Source of the DNA: Ruminococcus flavefaciens
GTDB lineage: Bacteria > Bacillota > Clostridia > Oscillospirales > Ruminococcaceae
Direction: 5' to 3'
Length of the DNA: 64,000 bases
Assembly: GCA_015067005.1 (NCBI GenBank)
Contig: SVNH01000005.1
Span: 1-64,000 of the forward strand
The notes beneath the pieces are model-generated. The model was not told the origin of the DNA. It saw only the letters and a program-made list of their open reading frames with translations, and searched no databases. A program made the position numbers and the translations under genes. Below are positions 52,155-61,404 of the stretch, one piece after another (positions within the stretch are counted from its first letter, which is position 1; each line of letters begins with the position of its first letter).

Positions 52155-53687
52155 ATGTCGCAAATTAGTGTAAATGGTCTTACTTTTTACTATGAGGGAA
52201 GTTTCGACAATATTTTCGAGGATGTATCGTTTTCGATAGATACTGACTGGAAACTCGGCTTTATCGGCAGAAACGGCAAAGGCAAGACAACTTTCCTCAA
52301 TATCCTTATGGGAAAGTATGCTTACAGAGGTTCTGTGAGTGCATCAGTCAGGTTTGAGTACTTTCCGTATCCTCTCACCGATGAGCAGATCAGTATGTCA
52401 GCATCTGAGTTCATCGCTGATATCAAGCCTGACTGTGAGGAATGGCGTGTTATATGTGAGCTTTCACAGCTCGGTGAAGATGCAGAGATACTTTACCGCC
52501 CATTCAGGACACTCAGTCACGGCGAACGTACAAAGGTGATGCTTGCGGTTCTGTTTTCGGGTGAGAACGACTTCCTGCTGATAGATGAGCCTACAAATCA
52601 CCTTGACAGCAGCGCGCGTGAAACAGTAAAGGAATACCTTGCTTCAAAGAGCGGTTTTATTCTTGTATCTCATGACCGTGACCTGCTTGACCACTGTATC
52701 GACCATGTTCTTGTGCTCAACAGGAAAAGCATAGATGTTCAGAACGGCAGCTTCTCAGACTGGTGGGAGAATAAGCAGCGCCGCGACAAATATGCTATTG
52801 CCGAGAACGAGAAACACAAAAAAGAGATAAAAAAGCTGAGACAGTCAGCAAAGCGTACCGCTGAATGGGCGGATAAGAATGAGCGTACAAAGATAGGATT
52901 TGATCCGATAAAAGAAAACGATCGCTGTATCAGTACACGCTCATTTATTGGTGCGAAAACAAAGAAAATGCAGAGCCGTGTCAAGCAGATGCAAAACCGT
53001 ATAGCCCATGAAATAGAGGAAAAGGAGGGGCTCCTCAGCGATATTGAGCGAACTGCTGAGCTAAAGCTTACGCCGCTCGTGCATCACAAGAATACTCTTG
53101 TGAACGTCCGCGGTTACAGTTTTAGATACAAGGATGCAGAGAAGCCGATTCTGAATGATATAACCTTCGATGTAAAAAAAGGGGAGAGGATCGCGCTTGT
53201 CGGGCAGAACGGCTGCGGAAAATCAACTCTTATAAAGAGAATACTGCAAAGCACTGGTATGAACAGCGGGCTCAGAGATTTCACAGAAAGCGGTATATGC
53301 GAGACTGCTTCCGGACTTATCATCTCATCTGTCAGTCAGGATACCTCTTTCCTTCACGGCAGCATCTGGGACTTCTGCGAGGAAAAAGGTCTGGACAGAA
53401 CGATGTTCGGCGCACTTCTAAGGCAGCTTGATCTTGAACGTGTGCAGTTCACTAAAAAAATGGAGGATTTTTCGGAAGGTCAGAAGAAAAAGGTGCTGAT
53501 AGCATCAAGCCTGCTTACGCCTGCTCATCTTTACATCTGGGATGAACCGCTGAATTACATTGATATTTTTTCACGAATACAAATTGAAAAACTGCTCAAT
53601 GATTATCAGCCCACTTTGCTGTTTGTGGAACACGATGTACGTTTTCGTGAGCTGGTTGCAAATAAAATACTTGAATTATCAATATAA
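52155..53687 (+). CDS. ABC-F ATPase, antibiotic-resistance (ribosome protection) type
   Basis: A 510-residue protein with two nucleotide-binding domains and no membrane helices. NBD1: GRNGKGKTT, signature LSHGERTKV, LLIDEPTNHLD. NBD2: GQNGCGKST, signature FSEGQKKKV, YIWDEPLNYIDI. The linker between them (about 195-300) is a long charged helix pair, as in Lsa/Vga-type proteins that pull lincosamides, streptogramins and pleuromutilins from the ribosome. The attenuator leader supports a resistance role. GGAGG at 52143-52147 fixes ATG 52155; the longer frame runs through the leader. Confidence 0.88.
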   Translation: MSQISVNGLTFYYEGSFDNIFEDVSFSIDTDWKLGFIGRNGKGKTTFLNILMGKYAYRGSVSASVRFEYFPYPLTDEQISMSASEFIADIKPDCEEWRVICELSQLGEDAEILYRPFRTLSHGERTKVMLAVLFSGENDFLLIDEPTNHLDSSARETVKEYLASKSGFILVSHDRDLLDHCIDHVLVLNRKSIDVQNGSFSDWWENKQRRDKYAIAENEKHKKEIKKLRQSAKRTAEWADKNERTKIGFDPIKENDRCISTRSFIGAKTKKMQSRVKQMQNRIAHEIEEKEGLLSDIERTAELKLTPLVHHKNTLVNVRGYSFRYKDAEKPILNDITFDVKKGERIALVGQNGCGKSTLIKRILQSTGMNSGLRDFTESGICETASGLIISSVSQDTSFLHGSIWDFCEEKGLDRTMFGALLRQLDLERVQFTKKMEDFSEGQKKKVLIASSLLTPAHLYIWDEPLNYIDIFSRIQIEKLLNDYQPTLLFVEHDVRFRELVANKILELSI

Positions 53688-53689
53688 AA

Positions 53690-53765
53690 ACACTGCTGTT
53701 AATGCTTGGGGATGAATCAGGCAAAGTATTCAATGCTCTGCCTGTGGTGATAACTGAGCTATGCC
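53690..53765 (+). pseudogene. Scrap of a second DUF4869 gene
   Basis: About 75 bases reading LLMLGDESGKVFNA and then, after a frame slip, ACGDN, matching LLMLFDDTGKIFNASACGDN of the gene at 41971. No start, no rest of the gene. It shows that a second DUF4869 cassette once stood here. Confidence 0.65.
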
Positions 53766-53818
53766 GTAATGGTGAAAAACAGCTATGTGCTGCAATATAA
53801 GGACCAAAGGTGAGAATT

Positions 53819-55777
53819 ATGAAAATCAAAAAAACTGCCGCTGCAATTATTGCAGCTATGACAGCGATCGCTCCGCTTTCATTGAACACATATGTACTTA
53901 CTCCCACAGCCGTTTTTGCTGAGGAGACAGGCGATTATACTGAACTGCCGGACTGGATACCGACCGATTTTGAAACTGCACTTGAATTCCGTAACACCTA
54001 CGGTGCAACGCACATACAGGACGGACTTGTGTGCCTTGTATTCAGCGAAGAACGCGAATGTGAACGCAATGGCGGTAAAAAAGATGAGCCGCATTACAGC
54101 ATCTATAAGACGGACGGCGTAATGGGGCAGTTAAAGGATGACATATACGGAACTGAAAACAGCAGCTCCGATTATGAAGTTGTTGTTTTTAAGCCGCTTG
54201 AATCGGGAGTTTTTGAAATATCTCTCATTGACAATTGGGTGAAGTCCTCGTCCCTTGAATCCGAATTCGGATATGTCCGCTATCTGACATACCACACTTT
54301 TTCTGTTGACGAAGATAAGTTCGTCACTGAGACTGACCGATTCAGCTGGATGCCGGACTGCGTGACGGAGTATCAGGACTATGTGAAGAAAAACGGCGAA
54401 GTTTCCGTAAAAGATGATCTTATCGTATTCTGTCTTGATTCCGCTGCCGGTACGCCGTACACTTGGCAGCAGATGTCTACCGGATTCGGCAATCACGCTG
54501 AGCTGTATGAGTATTATGATTGCAGCAGGGAAACCGAAATTCCTTTGGACGGCGGTACAACTCATCTTATGAAGGTATTTAAGGCGACCAATGACGGTTA
54601 TGTGACTATCGGTCTTGAATACAGAGATGACCTTATTGGCGAATCAGATAAGCCTGCTGAAAGATCACTGATTGCCGACTGTGTGGTGCTTGATGATGCA
54701 AAGACGGTATTGCTGTCTGGTTCTGTAAAGGTGACCCTCGCAGATCATGATACCGGCGAGCCAATTGCGTATCAGCACACTTCTGATTCAGAGTCAGGAT
54801 GTCTGCTGTTCCGTGAATGTGAACTTGATGATGACTGTTTTGAGAATCCGGCGATAGTTGATTTGGAAACCAATCCCTGCGTTGTTAATTTTAAGGACCT
54901 TTCCCAAGAACATGATTACAGTTTCCACCTTGAAAATGCTGATAAATCGCTCGGAAACTACACGCTGATGCCGGATCAAACAAGCGTTGTCAGATATGAT
55001 AATAATTCCTATGAGCTTGTGTTCAGGCTGAGAGAGTCAGTGAGCGGTGATGTCAACGGCGACGGAGCGTTCAATATAGCTGACCTTGTTGCATTCAAAA
55101 GGTGGCTGCTCGGAACTCACGATGCTGAACTTGTAAACTGGAAAGCTGCTGATTTGTGCAGTGACGGCAAACTTAATGTATTCGATTTCTGCCTTATGAG
55201 AAGGCTGCTTGTGAAGAATTATCCCGAGCTGAAAAACGCTCCGGCTATACGCGACGATTACGGTAAAGTTACAGATAAGCAGAGAATAGCTTTGACGGAT
55301 ACACTGTCCAAAATGTATCCCGGTGTCGATATGAGCGATTTCACCTTTGAGTATTCCCCCGATCATCCGCTGAGCTATCGCTTTTCAGATCCGTGTTTTT
55401 ACGTATACTATAAAGGCGTACTCGTGCACGGTTACGGGGATCTTGACGAAACCGACAATGTTTTCGCGGCGTTTGATTATAAAGGCAACCCGATAATTGA
55501 ACTGCTTATCGACCCGAGAAAGTATGAAGAGGTCGACGTTGATCCCGAGAATATGCTCTCAGAGGAAGAGGCGATCTCAGAGTGGATGTTTTCAACTCAC
55601 GATGTCTGCAAAGTAATCTATTTTGATCATATTCATTCAAGCAAGGAGCCGGATCGCTATGATGCTAAAATAGCATATTTGCTCAAAAGCAAGAATCGAG
55701 ATAGCGAGATGATCATTGATGCCGTTACCGGGGAAGAGATCGAATTTATTCCTTACTATGTGCCTGATGTTGACTAA
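53819..55777 (+). CDS. Secreted dockerin protein of unknown function
   Basis: A 652-residue protein with signal peptide (KIKKTAAAIIAAMTAIAPLS, AFAEE). Two similar beta domains of unknown type occupy about 30-290, then a Cna-like domain (290-400). A dockerin lies inside the protein at about 407-464 (GDVNGDGAFNIADLVAFKRW and LCSDGKLNVFDFCLMRRLLV), and an alpha/beta domain of about 180 residues follows. Dockerins are usually terminal, so the internal position is notable. It should dock to a scaffoldin outside the cell; no catalytic motif seen. AAAGGTGAG supports ATG 53819. Confidence 0.8.
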   Translation: MKIKKTAAAIIAAMTAIAPLSLNTYVLTPTAVFAEETGDYTELPDWIPTDFETALEFRNTYGATHIQDGLVCLVFSEERECERNGGKKDEPHYSIYKTDGVMGQLKDDIYGTENSSSDYEVVVFKPLESGVFEISLIDNWVKSSSLESEFGYVRYLTYHTFSVDEDKFVTETDRFSWMPDCVTEYQDYVKKNGEVSVKDDLIVFCLDSAAGTPYTWQQMSTGFGNHAELYEYYDCSRETEIPLDGGTTHLMKVFKATNDGYVTIGLEYRDDLIGESDKPAERSLIADCVVLDDAKTVLLSGSVKVTLADHDTGEPIAYQHTSDSESGCLLFRECELDDDCFENPAIVDLETNPCVVNFKDLSQEHDYSFHLENADKSLGNYTLMPDQTSVVRYDNNSYELVFRLRESVSGDVNGDGAFNIADLVAFKRWLLGTHDAELVNWKAADLCSDGKLNVFDFCLMRRLLVKNYPELKNAPAIRDDYGKVTDKQRIALTDTLSKMYPGVDMSDFTFEYSPDHPLSYRFSDPCFYVYYKGVLVHGYGDLDETDNVFAAFDYKGNPIIELLIDPRKYEEVDVDPENMLSEEEAISEWMFSTHDVCKVIYFDHIHSSKEPDRYDAKIAYLLKSKNRDSEMIIDAVTGEEIEFIPYYVPDVD

Positions 55778-55918
55778 GACGCAGATACAGTAAATAAAGC
55801 CTTTGAGCTTGCGGGACGGAAAAAGCAAAAATGTCTATAAGCAGGCAAAGATGGTGCGTTACAAGTATTTGGATTTCTCTCTTTCTGTCATGATGACATA
55901 GCATAATTGATGAAACGC

Positions 55919-55947
55919 AAAAAAGCCCGAAGTATCGGGCTTTTTTA
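55919..55947. terminator. Bidirectional terminator
   Basis: AAAAAAGCCCGA-AGTA-TCGGGCTTTTTT: hairpin with A and T runs on both sides, between the dockerin gene and the convergent TetR gene. The rest of 55778-56101 holds no supported gene. Confidence 0.85.
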
Positions 55948-56101
55948 GACTGTTCTCGGTTTTGCCGGAAATAATAGTTTACAAGGCTTCGGACTGGTTT
56001 TAGTGCTTTCCACGAATTGTGAAAGTGCTGGGATCAGGTCCGTTTTTGTTTTCAAAAGTCTTTCGCTTATAACTTATCCCGGAGAGTGCAGAGTGGTCTT
56101 C

Positions 56102-56695
56102 TTATTTGGCAGATCCCTGATAAGGCGAAACCATCCTTTGGGCATATTCTCCCATCATTATGATATATTTGCTCATTTCTTCGATGATCTGTTTCGGATC
56201 GTCCTTCATACCGCCATGCGTCCAGCGGCATATAACGTTCCATATCCCGCCGATATTCATCGTGATAAGATAGCTTGGATCTAAACCGCAGAAAAAATCC
56301 TCAGGCACGAACCCAAGAGCTATAAGTTCTTCATGTTTTATGGGTAGGGCTTCGTTGAGCTTTTGCAGAATGCGGTACATCATATTGTTCTTGTCGAACA
56401 ATAGCAGCATCTCCTTATGATCCGCGCAGAAATCGAAGATTATCTCTATCGGCATGATCTCATTTAACGTTATCAGACGGTCCTTGTATTCGTCAATGAG
56501 CTTGTCAAGTATTGCGTCGAGGACATCCTCTTTTGAATCGAAGTTGCGGTAAAATGTTTTCCTTACAAGCTTGGATTCGAGTGCTATCTGCTTGACTGTT
56601 ATCTCCTCGTACGGATGGTCTTCCATTAGTTTCAGGAGCGCTTTGCATATCTCTGCCTTTGATCTGAGCGCAGAAGGGTTCGTTGAATCGTTCAC
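56102..56695 (-). CDS. TetR-family repressor
   Basis: A 197-residue regulator. Its N-terminal helix-turn-helix is ITVKQIALESKLVRKTFYRN; the C-terminal ligand domain (TetR_C-like) has no known ligand. It starts with GTG at 56695 behind GGGAGG, not at the upstream TTG/ATG. It is divergent from the ABC transporter genes, with a palindromic operator between, so it almost surely represses them. Confidence 0.9.
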   Translation of the reverse strand: MNDSTNPSALRSKAEICKALLKLMEDHPYEEITVKQIALESKLVRKTFYRNFDSKEDVLDAILDKLIDEYKDRLITLNEIMPIEIIFDFCADHKEMLLLFDKNNMMYRILQKLNEALPIKHEELIALGFVPEDFFCGLDPSYLITMNIGGIWNVICRWTHGGMKDDPKQIIEEMSKYIIMMGEYAQRMVSPYQGSAK

Positions 56696-56756
56696 AATAG
56701 TTACCTCCCAAAAGTGACACACAAAATACAAGTTCGTGTATCTTTTTTGTTTTGTG

Positions 56757-56785
56757 TTGACATTTCGATAAACCTATTATATCAT
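56757..56785 (+). promoter_or_regulatory. Promoter of the TetR-controlled ABC operon
   Basis: TTGACA, 17 bp, TATCAT; transcription should start near 56792, just before the operator. Confidence 0.8.
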
Positions 56786-56793
56786 GTTTTTAG

Positions 56794-56833
56794 AAGTTAC
56801 ACAAGTGTGTAAAGTTATACTTTTGTGTAACTT
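56794..56833. promoter_or_regulatory. TetR operator
   Basis: Perfect 11-bp inverted repeat AAGTTACACAA / TTGTGTAACTT with an 18-bp centre; inside the left half begins a second palindrome TTACACA-AG-TGTGTAA (56797-56812). Two overlapping dimer sites would allow cooperative binding. Confidence 0.75.
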
Positions 56834-56858
56834 TAAAGTAGCCCAAAAGGAGAAAGCT

Positions 56859-57461
56859 ATGATAAGTATAAGAAATATAGTGAAGAAGTACAGGTCGGGA
56901 AGTGAGGAAATAGCAGCGCTCGGCGGCATGGATCGTCCGACAAGCGGAGAGATACTTATTGGCGGCGAGGATATATCGAAGTTTTCCGAGAAAAAGCTCA
57001 CGGACTACCGCAGGAAGAACGTCGGCTTCGTGTTCCAGTTCTATAATCTTGTTGAAAACCTGACCGCCTATGAGAATGTCGGTATTGCGGCTGATCTCAA
57101 CGGCAATTCCGATAAGGCAGCCGAAGCACTTATAGACGTTGGACTTGAAAAGCGGATGAAGAGTTTTCCGAATCAGCTATCCGGAGGCGAAATGCAGAGG
57201 GTTGCGATAGCAAGAGCTGTTGCAAAATCCCCGAAGCTGCTGCTATGTGACGAGCCTACGGGAGCGCTTGATGTGGCAACGGGAGATATGATCTTCGGGC
57301 TTTTGAAGAAATACTCGCGGAACAATGAAACAGCCGTGGTCGTGGTAACTCACAACCCCGAGGTCGCTAAGATAGCCGATCACGTCATTCGCCTGTGCGA
57401 TGGAAAGATAGTAGCGGATGAAAACCGCTGTAAGCAGGATAGTGAAGCCAAAGCAGTATGA
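56859..57461 (+). CDS. ABC ATPase lacking Walker A
   Basis: A 200-residue subunit of the MacB/LolD family. After the first strand ([20 protein letters not shown]) the sequence jumps to [12 protein letters not shown], which in relatives comes after the P-loop helix. About 30 residues with Walker A (GxSGSGKST) are missing in frame. Q-loop [14 protein letters not shown], signature LSGGEMQR, Walker [13 protein letters not shown] and H-loop VVTHNPE are intact. Without Walker A it should not bind ATP. The deletion is clean, so the gene still makes a protein. AAAGGAG before ATG 56859; permease follows after 16 nt. Confidence 0.85.
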   Translation: MISIRNIVKKYRSGSEEIAALGGMDRPTSGEILIGGEDISKFSEKKLTDYRRKNVGFVFQFYNLVENLTAYENVGIAADLNGNSDKAAEALIDVGLEKRMKSFPNQLSGGEMQRVAIARAVAKSPKLLLCDEPTGALDVATGDMIFGLLKKYSRNNETAVVVVTHNPEVAKIADHVIRLCDGKIVADENRCKQDSEAKAV

Positions 57462-57477
57462 TAGGGAGGAGACAGCG

Positions 57478-59769
57478 ATGAAGTTTTTGTTTCGGAAAAT
57501 GATCCGCAGCGTCAGACAGTTCAAGCTGCAATTTGTGTCTGTGTTTCTGCTTGCTATGCTTTCTGTCGTGATTTATAGTGGACTTGAAGGTATCTGGAGA
57601 GGTATTGATTACGAATTCGATTCATTTGCCAATGAGACTGCTCTTGCCGATGAATGGGTATCTGCGGCTTATTTTACAAGTGATGATGTAACTGCCATAG
57701 AAAATATGAAAGGTGTGTCGGGAGTATCACAGAGACTTCGCATAACTGTATCGTCTCCCTCCGATGACGGCAGTGACACCTACCTGAGTCTTGATACTGT
57801 CGGGGATGAGAGCATATCCTCGATGAAGCTCATAAGCGGAAAAAAGTATGATAAGACTATTACGGACAGCGTCTGGCTCGACCGAGACTATGCCAAAGAA
57901 AACGGTATTTTCGCCGGAAAGACGATAGATATATCATACAATGGAAATACTGTGCGCGCAACGGTAGCGGGCGTTGTTATGTCTGCCGAAAAAACTCATT
58001 ATATCGGTACTGCCGATAATTATATCCCCGAGCACAATAAATATGGCTATGGCTTTATGAGCAACGATATGCGCGAAAAGCTCGGATCACAGATAACCTG
58101 CAACCTGCTTGAGATAAAGAGCAGCGGCAGCGATGTCAAGGTAAATATCAACGAGCTTCTTGGCGAAAGATTTATCTCCTATTATGACAGAGACACTCTT
58201 TTTGACGTATCATTCGTAAGCGGTCAGGCGGAAAATCTCAAAAGAGTATCAATTATTTTCTCGTCGCTGTTTATACTGCTTTCCGTGCTTTCGATGCGTA
58301 CCACGATAAAGCGTTTGCTGGATGCACAGTCCTCGGATATAACCACGCTAAAATCGCTGGGATTTTCAAACAGAAAACTGACATTATACTACTCACTCTA
58401 CGGACTGCTCGTAAGCGTTCTGGGGACGGTGTCAGGCTATTTTATGTCTTTCCCGTTTTCAAAACTGATACAGAGATCGCAGAAGAAGCTGATCTCTCTG
58501 CCGGAGTGGGAGATCAGGCACACCATAGGCTCACTGATAGTTGTACTGCTCATTATTGCCCTGTCCCTGCTGACCTCTGTGCTTGCCGCAAGGAAGGCAC
58601 TTATCGGTTTGCCAGCCGAGTCCTCGAATAACAAGTCTGTCCATGCAAAGCCGCTGCTTATCGAGAGGGGAGGGAAGATCTGGAACAGGCTGAGCTTCGG
58701 CATGAAGTGGACACTCAGAGATGCGTCCGTGCACAAATCTCGTATCATGCTCGGGATCATAAGCGTATGCGGCAGCTTTATGCTGCTCATGATCGGCTCG
58801 GGAACGCCTGATTCCATAAAAGCCTTTACTGCGAAAAGTTATTCAGAGGAATTTGTCTACGACTACAAGTTGACGCTCAATACATCAAATACGCCGGAGC
58901 AGACAGCATCGCTCAAAAACGAACTGAACGGTCAGCTTATACAGAATGTTCAGAGCAGAATTACTCTTGAAGGCGAAAGAAAAACGTGTTTTAAGCCTGT
59001 TACTATTTTTTCGGACGGGAATTATATCGGTCTCAGAACGCGCGACGGAAGCGAACTTAACGAAAACGGTGTATATGTCACCGAGGGTATTGCCGATTCG
59101 CTCGGAATAAAGACAGGCGATAAGATAGCGCTTTTTACCTCATTTTCAGCCAGAAGCTTTGATTTCACCGTGGACGGTATCATTCCGTCAGGTATGCCGC
59201 AGACACTTTATATAGGGTCGCAGCGCTGGACGGACGCGGGAGCAGCATTCAGACCTTCACATTTGCTCTGCGGTCCGGTGGACGATCCCGACAGTCTCGG
59301 AAACGATGTGCGGATCTCACAGCTTATCACCAGCAAGCAGCAGGAGGATAACCTCAAAGATTTCAGCTCCGAGACGGCGACTGTGTTTATGCTGATGAAG
59401 ATAATTGCGTTTGCGCTCGTTGTGATAGTGCTTTATAACCTCAGTATCCTCAGCTTTATTGAAAGAATTAAAGAGTATAACACATTCAGGGTTCTTGGAT
59501 TCCATTTCAGAGAGATATGCCGGCTCGCATCATTAGAGAACGTCATTATCCTCGTCATCGGAACGCTTGCGGGAATACCGTCCGGACTACGATTTCTTGA
59601 GCTTTACTGTGCGAACTTTTCAAACGATACGCTGAAGATATATCCCGTTATCAAGACGACAAGCCTTGTTATCGTATTCTGCATAGTGGCAGTTTGCACA
59701 GTTGCGACAATCGTACTGCTTTCGCGCAGGATAAGAAAAATCGACATGGTGCAGGCTTTGAAAGAATAG
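57478..59769 (+). CDS. FtsX/MacB-type ABC permease
   Basis: A 763-residue permease with two FtsX units: an N-terminal helix and large ectodomain (residues about 40-260), three helices (about 270-380), a second helix and ectodomain, and three C-terminal helices (about 640-760). A conserved EYNTFRVLGFHFREICRLAS marks the second FtsX unit. It partners the ATPase upstream. GGGAGGAG fixes ATG 57478. Its pairing with an ATPase lacking Walker A means the transporter as sequenced may be inactive. Confidence 0.88.
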   Translation: MKFLFRKMIRSVRQFKLQFVSVFLLAMLSVVIYSGLEGIWRGIDYEFDSFANETALADEWVSAAYFTSDDVTAIENMKGVSGVSQRLRITVSSPSDDGSDTYLSLDTVGDESISSMKLISGKKYDKTITDSVWLDRDYAKENGIFAGKTIDISYNGNTVRATVAGVVMSAEKTHYIGTADNYIPEHNKYGYGFMSNDMREKLGSQITCNLLEIKSSGSDVKVNINELLGERFISYYDRDTLFDVSFVSGQAENLKRVSIIFSSLFILLSVLSMRTTIKRLLDAQSSDITTLKSLGFSNRKLTLYYSLYGLLVSVLGTVSGYFMSFPFSKLIQRSQKKLISLPEWEIRHTIGSLIVVLLIIALSLLTSVLAARKALIGLPAESSNNKSVHAKPLLIERGGKIWNRLSFGMKWTLRDASVHKSRIMLGIISVCGSFMLLMIGSGTPDSIKAFTAKSYSEEFVYDYKLTLNTSNTPEQTASLKNELNGQLIQNVQSRITLEGERKTCFKPVTIFSDGNYIGLRTRDGSELNENGVYVTEGIADSLGIKTGDKIALFTSFSARSFDFTVDGIIPSGMPQTLYIGSQRWTDAGAAFRPSHLLCGPVDDPDSLGNDVRISQLITSKQQEDNLKDFSSETATVFMLMKIIAFALVVIVLYNLSILSFIERIKEYNTFRVLGFHFREICRLASLENVIILVIGTLAGIPSGLRFLELYCANFSNDTLKIYPVIKTTSLVIVFCIVAVCTVATIVLLSRRIRKIDMVQALKE

Positions 59770-59837
59770 ATTTACGTAGTCTCCCTGTGAGTGAACCGGT
59801 ATTTTATATCTGATTCAGTTTTGAACTGATATAGAGA

Positions 59838-59866
59838 TTGAAAAACAGTTCTGATTATGGTATAAT
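59838..59866 (+). promoter_or_regulatory. Promoter of the lipoprotein gene
   Basis: TTGAAA, 17 bp, TATAAT, 68 nt before the start codon. Confidence 0.75.
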
Positions 59867-59934
59867 TATTAATGTAAACTATCTGCATTGTTACTCCAAC
59901 AAAGTGAATTAGTCGAGGATACAGAAAGGATCAT

Positions 59935-60423
59935 ATGAAAATGAACGATAGCAAAGCAATAGCAAAAACGATAGTACAAGCTGCCATAATAATGACGATT
60001 TTCTCCTGCCTATTTTGCGGATGCAATAACAAAGATAATTCAGATAATAAACACTCAGATACGAGTGGTCAGACAGAATATATCGCACAGGATAAAGAAG
60101 CTGTCGGATACTATAAACGTATCGGGATCTCTAAAAACGGCGAGACATTTGAAGAAATGAAAGAATCACTCGATATAATGAAAAAGGGCTATCTTGTTTT
60201 GAATGACGATGGTACTGCTTTCTTTGATCTTGACGGAGAGATAACAGAGTATACTTTTGATAAGCAGAATTTTTATTCGATCAATGATTCAGAAAAGATC
60301 AATGGATTCTCATATACTTATATAGGCGGAAGGCTTGTTGTTAATGACGGAACAACTGTAACTCAGTATTTAAGGCTCACAGATGAAGAACTTGAAGCTT
60401 ACCTTTCATTGAAGAAAGAATAG
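59935..60423 (+). CDS. Small putative lipoprotein
   Basis: A 162-residue protein with a lipoprotein-like signal peptide (IVQAAIIMTIFSCLFCGCNN). The lipobox cysteine is unclear: LFCGC has an atypical -3 residue. The mature part is acidic, begins with a Ser/Asp/Lys linker and has a beta-rich domain (YLVLNDDGTAFFDLDGEITE, INGFSYTYIGGRLVVNDG) like small DUF5640-type lipoproteins. Function unknown. AAAGGA precedes ATG; monocistronic. Confidence 0.65.
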   Translation: MKMNDSKAIAKTIVQAAIIMTIFSCLFCGCNNKDNSDNKHSDTSGQTEYIAQDKEAVGYYKRIGISKNGETFEEMKESLDIMKKGYLVLNDDGTAFFDLDGEITEYTFDKQNFYSINDSEKINGFSYTYIGGRLVVNDGTTVTQYLRLTDEELEAYLSLKKE

Positions 60424-60560
60424 AATAACATACAAATCTGAATGAGAATTAAATCTTGAATGGGCTGTTTGATGATAGACCTGACAAAGAGTGCAGAAAA
60501 AGTCGGGACAAATATCCTTTCAAGTGATATAATGTGTTTGAACGGAATGAGGTGACCGCT

Positions 60561-61400
60561 ATGAAAGGCTGGATCGAAGGATTTCAGGCTTCCATTGACT
60601 ATATTGAGCACAACCTGCTTAATGAACTGGATATTGAGGGGATCGCTAAGAAAGCTGCATTATCTTCCTTCTACTATCAGCGGATATTCGGCGCTCTGTG
60701 CGGTATGACCGTCGGCGAATACATCCGCGCGCGCCGGATGACGGCAGCAGCACAGGAACTGGCTTGCTCTGATCGTAAGGTGATCGACATTGCCGTGAAG
60801 TACGGTTATGATTCACCCGATAGCTTTGCAAAAGCCTTTCAGCGATTTCATGGAATAACTCCGGCGCAGGCAAGAGAAACCGGCTCGAATTTACGGTCAT
60901 TCGCTCCGCTGCATATCAAAATATCACTGGAGGGCGGAAATATGTTGGATTATCGTATCGTTGAAAAAGCACCGTTTACGGTCGTTGGTATCAAAAAGAG
61001 GTTCAATGCCGAAACGAGCTACCGTGAAGTTCCGGAATTCTGGAACGAATGGAGCTCGGACATGAAAGGCTTGAAAGGAACGTTCGGCGTTTGCTCGGAT
61101 ATGGACGGAAAAAACTTTGACTACTGGATAGCAGACCTGTATCTGCCGTGGGAGGATATTCCCGAAGGCTGCGGAACATACCAGATCCCCGGCGGTCTTT
61201 GGGCGCTGTTCCCATGCAAAGGAGCTCTGCCTGAAAGCTTGCAGAAGGTCAATTCACAGATATGGTCGGAGTGGCTGCCTTCTTTGCATGGCTACGTACT
61301 GGCAGGCAATTATTCGCTGGAATTCTATCTGCCGCCTGCTGATGATCCTGCTGAAACGGTCGCCTATATCTGTATCCCTTTGAAAAAATCTAAGAGGTGA
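60561..61400 (+). CDS. AraC-family regulator with GyrI-like ligand domain
   Basis: A 279-residue protein. Two AraC helix-turn-helix motifs (LDIEGIAKKAALSSFYYQRI; VIDIAVKYGYDSPDSFAKAF) fill residues about 10-105. A GyrI-like/BacT effector domain follows from about 130 (DYRIVEKAPFTVVGIKKRF ... SLEFYLPPADDP), which binds small hydrophobic or cationic compounds in relatives. GAGGTG fixes ATG 60561. It lies 4 nt before the MutS-like gene, so they form an operon. Confidence 0.9.
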   Translation: MKGWIEGFQASIDYIEHNLLNELDIEGIAKKAALSSFYYQRIFGALCGMTVGEYIRARRMTAAAQELACSDRKVIDIAVKYGYDSPDSFAKAFQRFHGITPAQARETGSNLRSFAPLHIKISLEGGNMLDYRIVEKAPFTVVGIKKRFNAETSYREVPEFWNEWSSDMKGLKGTFGVCSDMDGKNFDYWIADLYLPWEDIPEGCGTYQIPGGLWALFPCKGALPESLQKVNSQIWSEWLPSLHGYVLAGNYSLEFYLPPADDPAETVAYICIPLKKSKR

Positions 61401-61404
61401 TAAT

